NCBI RefSeq assembly: GCF_019977655.1
Contig: NZ_AP024849.1
Span: 5,551,001 to 5,615,000, forward strand
DNA: 64,000 bases
Reading direction: 5' to 3'
From: Clostridium gelidum
GTDB lineage: Bacteria > Bacillota > Clostridia > Clostridiales > Clostridiaceae
A program made the position numbers and the translations under genes. The notes under the pieces are model-generated. The model did no database searches, was not told the origin of the DNA, and saw only the letters and a list, made by a program, of their open reading frames with translations. Of the stretch, positions 11,101-18,779 are shown piece by piece. Position 1 is the first letter of the stretch. Each line of letters begins with the position of its first letter.

Positions 11101-14100
11101 AAAACTTTAAGATATTCTCCTATTTTAAAAGTTGAGGTAAATCTAAGTTTAGCAGATGAATCTTCATCTTCAATTATCTTATAAATGTCATTTAATGCTT
11201 TAATTTCTTTTATCCTTATTACTTTATTATATTTAAGTTCCTCCATAGCTTCTTTTAATACCCACAAGTCGCTTAAAAGATTTCCACTATCAACTGTTGA
11301 CACATATCTTGGCCATAGTGGTTCTTTTGTTTTTGTGTTATACCAATTTAAATAATGACCATTTACTTTTTTTAAGTCTTTCATACTGTTTAATATAAGC
11401 TCCACCTTATCAACAAATTCAAGTATAGTTATATATCCTAAATCATATGCAACAATATTTGAAGCAAGTCCCATGCCTATATTAGTTGGAGAAGTTCTAT
11501 GCGCAACGCCTTTAAATGGTTTTTCTTGATAATTATCTGGAGCTAAATAATTATTTTCTTCATTAACAAAGTCTTCATAATAACCATATATTCGTCTAGC
11601 TATCTTTCTTAAATAAGTTTTTTCTTCATTTTTTAAAATATTCTTATTATCTGGAAGCTTAATACTTATACTATAAGCTATATATGGGCTAGCTATCCAA
11701 AGTGCTCCAATAATTAAATTATAAGTAATAACTACAAAAGAACTGTAAAAGGATAAATAAAGTATCAATAATCCCATTACTGACCCAATCCACATTCTTT
11801 TTAAATAACCAATAAAAGTATTGCTATGATTCTTTTCTACAATATCTGAAGACTGCCATTCTAAAAGATTCCTCTTAGAAATACACACTCGAAATAACGT
11901 TATAGTTATAGCATCAATCATTAAAAAGGCTTGATAAGGAATAAAACTTATTATTAATAATATTTGTTCAAAACTTTTGAAGGTCCCCATTAATTTATTT
12001 TTAGGTGTTACAACAAAATCTGTTATTGTAAATACTAATGAAATAATAAGCCCTAAAAAGCAAAGTACTGCAATTTGACTTCTTCCATTTAAAATAGTCA
12101 ATGACAGAATAAGAGTAGCAAGTAAGTTAGGAGCTAATAAACTTCTTTTTAAATTATCAACTATCTTCCATTTATATAAGAAACTTAATTTTTTAGAAAA
12201 TAGCCACCCTATTAACTGCCAATCTCCTCTAACCCATCTATGTAAGCGTCGTGAACTAGATTCATAAGATCCTGGATAACCATCAATAAATTCTACATCA
12301 CTTACCAAGGCACATCTTGCAATTCCGCCTTCTAGAAGATCATGGCTAAGTATTTTATCATCCTTTATAGAATTATGTAATAAGGAATAAAACTCATCTA
12401 TGTTAATTATTCCTTTCCCAGTAAAAGATCCTTCGCCAAATAAATCTTGATAAGTATCAGAATAAGCTACTGAATATCCATCAACACCTTCTTCTCCCCC
12501 AAAAACCTTAGAAAAATAAGTCTGATTTTTACTTTCTAAACTTATACTTACTTTAGGTTGCATTACTCCATAACCTCTAACAACTTTATTTTCTTTCACA
12601 TATGGAATATTAAGAACATGACTCATAGCACCTACAAGTTTAAAAGCACTATCCCTCACCATAAAAGTATCTTCATCTAATGTAATGAGATATTTAATAT
12701 TTTTAAGTTCATGAATTTCTGAACTAAAAACATCATAAGTATGATCATCACTATTTCTAAGTAAAGCCATAAACTCCATAAGCTTTCCACGTTTTCTTTC
12801 CTTGGCCATATAAACATTATGTTTTTTATTATAAAGTCTTTTCCTGCTTAAAAAGAAAAACTTATCACTACAATATTTCTCATTTAAACTTCTGGCACAT
12901 TCAATTCCACATTTAATTATTTCAGCATCCTTTTCTTCAAGCTCATGATCAGAATCACAAAAATCACTAAGTAGCGCAAAATATAAGTTTTTATCTTTAT
13001 TTCCACAATAAGCAACTTCTAATCTATCCATAAGTTCTTTAACTTTTTCTTTAGAATTCACGATAGCCGGAATTACAACTACTGTTTTATTTTCATCTGG
13101 AATTCCCATACTAAAATTTAATTTTGGAATTAATCTAATTTCCGAAATTTTACTTACCGTCCAATTAATAAGACCCATTATTATTTCATTTATGGGAATT
13201 AAAATAATTAATAATGAAATTATATATTCAGTTTTAGTATATGTTATTCCCATTAAGATACTTATAAATAAAAGAAGTATGCTTATTATAATTGTTCCTA
13301 GAATATTAAGACTTAAATATGTTTCTTCTGAAATCACACCTCTCATACTATGATTATATCCTTTTATTTCACTTATTCCATCATCAATTAAATAATAACC
13401 CACATGGCACTTATAACTTTCTTCCTTATTATCTTTGCTATTTTTAGCAAGTTCTAAAACATAATTTGCTAAACTAATTTCATTTATTTGAATAATTCTA
13501 GCTATTTTTTCAAGCTTATGCCTATAATAATCTTTAGATGCAAAATCCATTAAGTTATAAATATTTTCAGGATCATTTTTCAAAACCTTTTCAACTAAAG
13601 AAGTATTTTCAAAAAATCTACGCCAACTTATCCCTTCAATTTTTCTAATTGAATTTATATATTCACCAAGATGTTTTTCTAAAAGCTCTTCTCTTAAGTT
13701 ATATTTTTTGGTGCCGCCATTAAAATCATAATCTATTTCTAATTCATTTTTTATATTCTTTAAATTTAAAACTTCTTTTTGAATATTAACAAGTTCCTGT
13801 GTGTATTTTGATAAATTTATAATAATAGCTATTTTAAGCATAAGTGGAAAAGCCCAAAGCTCCCCCATAGTAAAAACAGTTTTATTATTTTCTGAGTTTA
13901 TATTTGAATTCTCTTCTACAGTATCCTGTTTTTTAATGCTGCTGTCTTTAATACCATATTTTTGAATACCTTGTTCTTGAATTTTATTTATGTACATAAT
14001 AAAGTTATCACAACTAATTTCATCTTCATTATTTATATAATTCTTAGCAATTGTAAAAATACGTGGAATTAATTCTTTATCTTCTTTATTATTTTCTCCT

Positions 14101-14333
14101 ATAGAAGAAGGTAACCCCTTAAAATAATCTATGGGCATTTCTGTTTTTATTCCTTTATACTCTTTTTCAATCAAATATATATTATCAAGAAGCCATTCGC
14201 ATGCTCCAAGTACTTTATAACCACTTTTAGACAGCTTACTAAAATACTTGTAGTTTTCACGGATGCAAGAAAATCCATCTGCAAGCTCTCTTAAAACATT
14301 TTTCCTTACTCCATAAAAGTTATTGTTTTTCAA
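5157..14333 (-). CDS. Giant cyclic beta-glucan synthase-like protein (GT84 / glycoamylase / GH94)
   Basis: About 3058 residues, of the NdvB/Cgs type that makes cyclic beta-1,2-glucan in Gram-negative bacteria. Order: N-terminal domain (1-335), membrane segments (335-400), a family 84 glycosyltransferase (about 410-720, with DED near 553 and RLHRWVRGDW near 699), more membrane segments (720-930), a glycoamylase-type domain from about 940 (KGVAHRTSPTNIG), two GH94 beta-sandwich regions (from about 1650 and 2225) and a GH94 catalytic barrel with GDWNDGM near 2673. Three low-complexity inserts lie near 1110 (Lys/Asn), 1440-1530 (VDK, full of DnaA boxes) and 2160 (EDFNAEN repeats). I start at the TTG at 14333: AAGGGGG lies 7-8 bases ahead of it and inside any longer reading. 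The product's linkage is inferred from the family. Confidence 0.88.
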   Translation of the reverse strand: MKNNNFYGVRKNVLRELADGFSCIRENYKYFSKLSKSGYKVLGACEWLLDNIYLIEKEYKGIKTEMPIDYFKGLPSSIGENNKEDKELIPRIFTIAKNYINNEDEISCDNFIMYINKIQEQGIQKYGIKDSSIKKQDTVEENSNINSENNKTVFTMGELWAFPLMLKIAIIINLSKYTQELVNIQKEVLNLKNIKNELEIDYDFNGGTKKYNLREELLEKHLGEYINSIRKIEGISWRRFFENTSLVEKVLKNDPENIYNLMDFASKDYYRHKLEKIARIIQINEISLANYVLELAKNSKDNKEESYKCHVGYYLIDDGISEIKGYNHSMRGVISEETYLSLNILGTIIISILLLFISILMGITYTKTEYIISLLIILIPINEIIMGLINWTVSKISEIRLIPKLNFSMGIPDENKTVVVIPAIVNSKEKVKELMDRLEVAYCGNKDKNLYFALLSDFCDSDHELEEKDAEIIKCGIECARSLNEKYCSDKFFFLSRKRLYNKKHNVYMAKERKRGKLMEFMALLRNSDDHTYDVFSSEIHELKNIKYLITLDEDTFMVRDSAFKLVGAMSHVLNIPYVKENKVVRGYGVMQPKVSISLESKNQTYFSKVFGGEEGVDGYSVAYSDTYQDLFGEGSFTGKGIINIDEFYSLLHNSIKDDKILSHDLLEGGIARCALVSDVEFIDGYPGSYESSSRRLHRWVRGDWQLIGWLFSKKLSFLYKWKIVDNLKRSLLAPNLLATLILSLTILNGRSQIAVLCFLGLIISLVFTITDFVVTPKNKLMGTFKSFEQILLIISFIPYQAFLMIDAITITLFRVCISKRNLLEWQSSDIVEKNHSNTFIGYLKRMWIGSVMGLLILYLSFYSSFVVITYNLIIGALWIASPYIAYSISIKLPDNKNILKNEEKTYLRKIARRIYGYYEDFVNEENNYLAPDNYQEKPFKGVAHRTSPTNIGMGLASNIVAYDLGYITILEFVDKVELILNSMKDLKKVNGHYLNWYNTKTKEPLWPRYVSTVDSGNLLSDLWVLKEAMEELKYNKVIRIKEIKALNDIYKIIEDEDSSAKLRFTSTFKIGEYLKVLNEISLKVEAFKNNKKISKSKQLDEVKDNDFKKEENKVNKNESKVNQDKNKLNEEANYWIYKLTYEVQKKIKSYNCILGGLEKLYSKEFFEGVPNIIELIHRCEDYKRKNGDNFDCTLGERIYTLKKYVDKIDKIIEDINIISEEMNFSFLYDKTRELFSIGYNVEEDSLGNSYYDLLASESRTASFVAIAKNDVSSAHWFKLSRAMTNAFHTHSLVSWSGTMFEYFMPSLIMKNYPRTLLSQTYRSVIKAQINFAKQKKTTWGISESAFYKFDAAQNYQYKAFGIPGLGLKSGLEDEIVISPYSTLMTLNFAKNAGIKNLKRLEKIGACGRYGFIEAIDYTKAREDKYIMTLPKGATQNEMLKKSPVDKYVEKTPIKGKSKDNFLSIENNYPQNVDKNEDNVDKHDKIVDSYDKNVDNIWNKNRDNNVDTVDNFKDNENIYENNLQDRDYEVLGKESEVLEKDVETSEENAEILNNTQKINKIMTYMVHHLGMSLMSLDNVLNDNILINRFHNLPEVKATELLLKERIPQNVTFERNEDFSLKNRYFEGETLIPRIFKNANADSPQLLLLSNGEYSSMITASGSGYSKKNDIMLYRWKGNSTSDDSGMFFYIKNLNSNDFWSSTFEPCKNYGDKYVAEFNLDKGKFSRKDGNIETVTEIVVSSEDSFEIRKLILNNLGDKGRSIEITSYMEITLATFGADAVHPAFSNLFVETEYDEKENILIGSRRGRVKDAKVPYIFHKIIADGKIAGSITYETSRINFIGRNRELKYPLAMDNDKALDNTVGTVLDPIMSLRARIRLEPHSQTEVFYITGICDSKEEILELCRENSAQSKLNKIFKDYSIIVQLELRKFQITSKEANIFQSIASEIFFLSNNRKNREEYIKNISKHQKDLWAYGISGDIPIIMAVIEKEKDIKLVFSMIKFHYYLKLKGVKLDLIIYNNEEISYDEPIQKKIMEAIKFESGGETLNQAGGIFIHNKATMDLEVKDLLIGISRVYVDGQNNLNSYIDSNSPVDLKNSLASNITMENNNEIKYEEYDQDIDVLNSDDLRLGTGETKEIDDQLKYNGIKEHLEKSVNKEDDYNVENAFEDFNAENVYEDFNAENLDFFNGYGGFSKEDKSYIIKLSNYKNTPAPWINVISNEDFGFHISESGAGYTWCGNSRENKITPWSNDYIRDPLGEALYIKDNISGNYFSISPKPVRDDGDYLIKHSFGYSEFKHTAYDLKGKLEIFAPIGEKLKIQRVTLVNLSDEDRNISLFYYAKLVLGVYEYDSSRYISTYISGELSQNEKKTSYNSGFIGGSNPYSEYFGKLNAYLTILGGENLSFTGDNKEFLGIGGEISKPEGVKHNNLSNCSGAIYDPCLAATTSVKLRKGESKELVILFGQEERENIEKTINKYKTYKNVEVELDKVKQYWSHFLGNIQVKTPDKSLDYLLNGWLLYQTLSCRYLSRSAFYQSGGAYGFRDQLQDSLALGVVKPEMTKAQILRSASRQYVEGDVQHWWHPVVNSGIRTRFSDDLLWLPYVTAEYINSTGDYEILNKSEPYLEDEPLREGEDERYTIVNQSSKEGTIYEHCLKAIEKSLKFGAHNIPLMGSGDWNDGMSTVGNEGKGESVWLGWFLYSILNSFIEIAEVQNDEETKNHYEERKEFIRENLEKNAWDGGWYRRAYFDDGTPLGSREDPECQIDSLAQSWSIISGAFEKNTKIEAKTDGSAMNVYGEERAVDAYEMTTYIDARARAIEAMEAVDRNLVKKDKGMILLLSPPFSNSALEPGYIKGYVPGVRENGGQYTHAAVWVILALTKLGLGDKATKYFNMINPINHAKTELECMTYKVEPYVMAADVYIKEPHSGRGGWSWYTGASGWMYRVGIEDILGLKKVKNKGYIINPCVPKDWNEFEIKITNEKEDYDIRVSRLEKEDIKLKFNKEDINIYNDSMDNSKTLTSKSEQQNIHGNEMQVVINGVNIKDKIIPRDAGKLNIEVYLK
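9802..10002. promoter_or_regulatory. DnaA-box cluster inside coding sequence
   Basis: Five exact TTATCCACA boxes: 9802-9810, 9889-9897, 9910-9918, 9922-9930 (other strand) and 9994-10002. Near matches are at 9811 (GTATCCACA), 9847 (TTATCCACG) and 9868 (CTATCCACG). The pair at 9910-9930 is an inverted repeat with a 3-bp spacer. A sixth exact box is at 10711-10719. They lie in the VDK-rich insert of the glucan synthase. Binding by DnaA is inferred from the consensus only. Confidence 0.6.
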
Positions 14334-14348
14334 GTAAAAAACCCCCTT

Positions 14349-14397
14349 TTCAATTAACAATTGAAAATGTACAATTTACAATTATTAATTGTTAATG
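14349..14397. repeat. CAATTG-type interspersed repeat
   Basis: Alternating CAATTAACAATTG, TACAATTTACAATT and ATTAATTGTTAAT units, directly upstream of the ribosome site of the glucan synthase gene. The same type of sequence recurs at about 2104, 18690, 26335, 26460, 31925, 32026, 37620, 37830 and 51630. Confidence 0.7.
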
Positions 14398-14450
14398 GAA
14401 TTATTTTTACCAAAATTACAAAATATATTCTTACTAATCTAATTCTCCAA

Positions 14451-14504
14451 AAAAAAATAACTATCCAATGTTGCAAAATGCAACATACTGGACAGTTATT
14501 TTTT
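14451..14504 (-). terminator. Terminator behind the surface-protein gene
   Basis: A long stem AATAACTGTCCAGTATGTTGC / GCAACATTGGATAGTTATT read on the minus strand, followed by a run of nine T. It lies 380 bp past the stop at 14885. Two further hairpins sit between them. Confidence 0.8.
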
Positions 14505-14703
14505 CAGAACCAAAAAAGTTTTATTCTTAATGAACAAAAGTGACTGCGTCACGCTCCTTAGGTATATTTTCTGCTATTCCACATTTTAAGCATTAATATG
14601 CATAATATATCTTCCTTCTTTTCATTTGACATTTAGCAGTAATCTTACATAATTACAATTGTAAATCATACTTAAATACAAAAAATTCACAATATAAAAG
14701 TAT

Positions 14704-14804
14704 TGCTGGAAACGAATGTTTCCAGCAACATACTGAATTTAAAATTTAGGAAATTATTTTCAAATATTTTGTTTGAATTTCTGCTAAGAGCAAGCAGAAA
14801 TTCA
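14704..14804. other. Two hairpins in the 3' region of the surface-protein gene
   Basis: TGCTGGAAAC / GTTTCCAGCA at 14704-14727 and TGAATTTCTGCT / AGCAGAAATTCA at 14774-14804. Neither has a strong T-run on the minus strand. They may protect the 3' end of the transcript from decay. The rest of the 14505-14884 gap shows nothing else. Confidence 0.5.
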
Positions 14805-14884
14805 CAAAATCACAACTTTTATTATAAATATATACTTTATTAGTGTTTAAATGAATTTCTAAATGTATATGACTATTTGAAATA

Positions 14885-17380
14885 TTAAATCAAAGCTCCA
14901 TCGCTTCCTAATACATACCCGTTGACAGTTGTGTTAGCAAGCATAACACCTCTAGTACCATTTGATACTGGATTAAAGTAATACCAAGTACCATTGACAT
15001 TTACCCAACCTGTCTTCATAACACCTCTAGTACCATCTGATATTGGATTTGTGTAGTACCAAGCACCGTTAACATTTACCCACCCAGCTTGCATAGCTCC
15101 AGATGAATTAGTATAGTACCAAGTACCGTTATCATTTATCCAACCTGTCTTCATAGCACCTCTAGTACCATCTGATATTGGATTTGTGTAGTACCAAGTA
15201 CCGTTATCATTTACCCAACCAGTAGCCATGCTACCATCAGTATTTAAGAAGTACCAATTTCCACCTACAGTAATCCATTTGTTAGTAACTTTAGCTCCTG
15301 TAACATCATTGAATGTCCAAGTTCCATCAGTTCCTTGAACCCATCCAGTTACAATAACTGGTGTTTCACCTTCTGTTACTTTAGTTCCTTCTTGTTGTGT
15401 AGTGTAAACATTTCCGTTACCATCCCAAGCGATTAAGCTTCCAGCATCATATACATCTAATGAATCTATAGATCTATCACAAGTAAACATTTCTTTGAAA
15501 TCTCCAGCCTTTTCTGACTTGTAGATTTTTCCTTCATTTATTATCCAAAGGTTACCATTAATATCGAATGATGCTCCTTCTTTTCCTGCATCTCCCTTAA
15601 GATCGTGATCTTTATCTCCATCTTTCTTAACAACATAAGCATCAACTTTTGTAGATGATCCAGTAGCTTCAACTTTTTCATTCTTTTGTAATTTTAATAC
15701 ATAAGTCTTGATAGTATCAGCATCGTCCATTTCAGTATAGTAAAGTGTTCCATCTACTACTCTTACTCCAACAACCTTAGAATCACCAGAAACTAAAGTA
15801 GCTAATTTAGTAGCAGCTGTTTCAGCATCACCACTTATAGTAGCATCAAGTTCATAAGATTCTACAGTCTTTGGTAAGTAAGCATCCTTTTCTGTTTCTC
15901 CTTGAGCTTTAGATATCTTTTGAAGATATTTAGCAGATAGAATTGGAGTTGTACCCTTACTGTTATAAACTGCAACAGTTGACTTACTAAAATCTACATC
16001 AATTATTCTATAGATATAGTCTTTATCTTGAGCTATTGTTACAACTGAACCATCTTTAATAGTAGCTGCCACTTTGTCATCATTAACATTTTCATCAAAT
16101 TCGTCTAATTTAACCATCTTAGATCCATTATATACACGAATGTTAGCTGTCTTATCAGCATCTATATATGCTGCTGATTTATTTGTGTAACCATGATAAA
16201 CATCGTATCCAGTTCCATTTCCTGTTCCTGCATAACCAGAAGTTTTAAGTGCTGCTGTAGCATTAACAAAAGTTCCTACTGGTTCACCAGCTAATTGAAG
16301 TGCAGTATAATCTTTTGTTGTTGCTGCAGTATTAGCTGTTAGCGTAAGTTTGCCTGTAGTAGCATCTACTGTTGTACTGTAACCTGGAATTGAATCTGAT
16401 TTAACAGTAGCTGCAAATGTTGCTGCTGAACTAAATGATGTTGTTCCTGCGCCTACTAAAGATACAGTTACATTATGTGCAGCTGTAAGATCAGTAGCTA
16501 TTGTAGCTGGTTTTGTAGCATCTACAATACCTACAGTTAATTTAACTGGAACGCTTCCGTCTACTACTGTATCTGCTGTTATTGTTACATTTGTTGATAA
16601 TGCTTGAATTGCAGATACGTTAACTGCTGCTGCTGCACCAGTAGTAGTTCCAGTTAATTGAATTGTTCCTGCACTTTCAGATTTAATATTTGCAGTATAA
16701 TTAGAAAATGACATTGTAGCTGCTTTAATAGCAAATCCTGCTTTACTTCCGCTTGAAAAATCTCCTGTAGCTCCAGTACCAGCAGCTATGAATGTTTTTC
16801 CGTATACTGTTATATTTGAAGTAAAGTTAGTTGGAGTAACTTCTATTACAGCTCCTCTTCCATCAGTAGCTCCTGCAATTCCGTTAGTTGCAGTATATGA
16901 ATACCATACATCACCGAATTGATCTGGTGTGATTCTTTGTGTAGATACACTAACATTACTTCCGTATCTGTCAGCTTTCTTTAATTTAGCTAATAACTTG
17001 TCTGTTGCAGTGCTTTGTAAATCACTAGCAACATCTTCGTCTGTTACTTTACCGTTTGATAAGTCAAGTAAGTATTCGTCATTACCATCCCAAGCAATAG
17101 TGCTACTAGCATCATATTTGCTTGCATCATTTATTGTAGCATCTGTTAAATCATTTATTTCTTTATCTTTGCTTCCATCGTTGAAATAAACTGATTTATT
17201 GTTATCGTCTGTTTTGTATCCTTCAAATGCATATTTACCATCTTTGTATGCGATAGCATCTTCGATAGTACCGTCCTTAGTTCCTAATCTTGTAGAATCT
17301 GCAGCCATAGCTGGTACCAATGATATCACTGATGCAGCAGCTACTAATAAAGCTGTAATTTTGTTTGCTCTTTTAAACAT
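14885..17380 (-). CDS. Abundant-type surface protein with C-terminal cell-wall-binding repeats
   Basis: An 831-residue secreted protein. Residues 1-27 are a signal peptide ending AMA-A. The middle (about 30-670) is rich in Ala, Thr, Val, Asp and Lys, without cysteine, and resembles S-layer-like proteins of Clostridium; two short WDGNxxxY motifs (near 96 and 655) suggest a repeated fold. From about 680 come cell-wall-binding repeats, several almost identical (TGWVNVNGTWYY, NPISDGTRG), which implies recent tandem duplication. A perfect AGGAGG ribosome site and a long structured leader suggest high expression. The role is probably structural. No enzymatic motif is seen. The pseudogene to its right ends in the same GSDGAI-type tail. 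Confidence 0.85.
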   Translation of the reverse strand: MFKRANKITALLVAAASVISLVPAMAADSTRLGTKDGTIEDAIAYKDGKYAFEGYKTDDNNKSVYFNDGSKDKEINDLTDATINDASKYDASSTIAWDGNDEYLLDLSNGKVTDEDVASDLQSTATDKLLAKLKKADRYGSNVSVSTQRITPDQFGDVWYSYTATNGIAGATDGRGAVIEVTPTNFTSNITVYGKTFIAAGTGATGDFSSGSKAGFAIKAATMSFSNYTANIKSESAGTIQLTGTTTGAAAAVNVSAIQALSTNVTITADTVVDGSVPVKLTVGIVDATKPATIATDLTAAHNVTVSLVGAGTTSFSSAATFAATVKSDSIPGYSTTVDATTGKLTLTANTAATTKDYTALQLAGEPVGTFVNATAALKTSGYAGTGNGTGYDVYHGYTNKSAAYIDADKTANIRVYNGSKMVKLDEFDENVNDDKVAATIKDGSVVTIAQDKDYIYRIIDVDFSKSTVAVYNSKGTTPILSAKYLQKISKAQGETEKDAYLPKTVESYELDATISGDAETAATKLATLVSGDSKVVGVRVVDGTLYYTEMDDADTIKTYVLKLQKNEKVEATGSSTKVDAYVVKKDGDKDHDLKGDAGKEGASFDINGNLWIINEGKIYKSEKAGDFKEMFTCDRSIDSLDVYDAGSLIAWDGNGNVYTTQQEGTKVTEGETPVIVTGWVQGTDGTWTFNDVTGAKVTNKWITVGGNWYFLNTDGSMATGWVNDNGTWYYTNPISDGTRGAMKTGWINDNGTWYYTNSSGAMQAGWVNVNGAWYYTNPISDGTRGVMKTGWVNVNGTWYYFNPVSNGTRGVMLANTTVNGYVLGSDGALI

Positions 17381-17415
17381 AATTTTCTTTCCTCCTAATT
17401 TTCTTCATAATTTAT

Positions 17416-17515
17416 TATTAATTGGTATTAGTAAGATATAAATATATAATACTATTTAATTTATTCTTAAATAAGTAGTTATTTAAGAACCTAATACCAT
17501 TAATTATCTTATATT
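17416..17515 (-). promoter_or_regulatory. Nested palindromic leader of the surface-protein gene
   Basis: In the leader, ATTGGTATTAG (17421-17431) pairs with CTAATACCAT (17491-17500), and between them TTCTTAAATAA / TTATTTAAGAA (17464-17489) forms a perfect inner palindrome. It lies 35 to 120 bp before the start codon. Such stems at the 5' end often stabilise abundant messages; that role is inferred. Confidence 0.5.
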
Positions 17516-17708
17516 TCTTTCTGTTTCGTTATATAATACAAAATTTTTTCCTCTTTTAGGTACCTTTTATATAATATTCTATAATTTTATTTTTATTACT
17601 AATATGGTTTCTACTTAATTAGTTTCATATTAAAAACAATACATAATAATTTTTGAAACTATTTATATTATATAATTGATATCTTAACTTTTATTTCAGT
17701 AAACTAAT

Positions 17709-18170
17709 TAATTTGTTATTGCACCATCAGAACCTACTATATATCCTTCAATTATGGTATTTATAAGCATCACACCTTTAATGTCTATTAGATATTGAAT
17801 TTAGATAACACCCCTTTCCACTTATTTGCTGCCATCCTTCACTTAATGCTGTTGTAAGATTGCTTGTACTATTGCAATAGTAGTTGTTGTTGAGCTTATA
17901 CTACTACTCGTAGTGTTGCTTGATCCACTAGTAATATTTAGATTATATTATCTTTCGTTATCATCATCTTTAATCTTAACTGTAACAGTAATTTTACCTT
18001 CTGATAATGGTACTTTCTTCATCCAGTCATCATCATCAGTTACTGTGACCCCATTAATTTTAACAATATAATCTTCATCTTCTGCTCTACACACACCTTT
18101 ATATAACTCACTTTATTTTTAACATTTATATCATATAATGATTCCCCTTTATCAAATTCAATAGCTAAAA
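17709..18170 (-). pseudogene. Remnant of a cadherin-like / cell-wall-binding protein gene
   Basis: Conceptual translation on the minus strand gives, in separate frames, GESLYDINVKN, then AEDEDYIVKINGVTV and DDDWMKKVPLSEGK, KDDDNER-stop-YNLNITSGSS, then GWQQISGKG and finally GVMLINTIIEGYIVGSDGAI. The first blocks match the cadherin-like modules of the protein at 32-1756. The last matches the C-terminal repeats and tail of the protein at 14885. At least one in-frame stop and two or more frameshifts break it, and no start or signal peptide remains. The gap on either side (17516-17708 and 18171-18523) is AT-rich with nothing else recognised. Confidence 0.8.
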
Positions 18171-18523
18171 ATAAATATATACATTTCCACTTTCTTAAAT
18201 AATAACCACATCTGTTCATTATCCTGATTATTTAATAATATTGATTTAGTTATTTCATATTCATATATCAAAAATATTAGGACTATCTTATAATTAATCT
18301 TGATTGCATATAGTTATTTAATGTTTATTTTGTTATGTTTAATAGTATAAACCTTTAAGTAACTTTAAGGTCAATACACATTTAATCAAAATTTTATCTA
18401 TATAAGTTGCGATAATGACATTATATTAAAATAATTGGCACAAGTTTAAATCCTAAATAGTAATGCTAAATTCTTTACCTCAACCTATATACATGGGAAA
18501 ATTTAGTGTGAAAAAAAGAAATA

Positions 18524-18570
18524 AAAAAACTCAAGCACTGTAATTTAATGTTACAATTGCTTGAGTTTTA
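18524..18570 (-). terminator. Terminator behind the M18 aminopeptidase gene
   Basis: On the minus strand AAAACTCAAGCAATTGTAAC pairs with GTTACAGTGCTTGAGTTTTT and runs into T-rich sequence. It lies about 210 bp past the stop at 18780. Confidence 0.8.
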
Positions 18571-18689
18571 TAATATGCTTTAATTATCTTACCTTGTGAT
18601 TTTGCATATTAAGTTAACTAACACTTCATATTAATCTTTAAATGTTTAATACTATTTACTAACAAGAAAATTCGCTACGCTCATGACTT

Positions 18690-18732
18690 TTTAATTGACA
18701 ATGTATAATGCACAATTGATAATTGTTAATTT
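18690..18732. repeat. CAATTG-type interspersed repeat
   Basis: AATTGACAATG, GCACAATTGATAATTG and related units, here downstream of the aminopeptidase gene rather than ahead of a ribosome site. An imperfect palindrome (ATTCGCTACGCTC) precedes it. Confidence 0.55.
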
Positions 18733-18779
18733 TTTCATAATCTTTAATATTTTTAATTTAATGCACATTCTATAACTTC

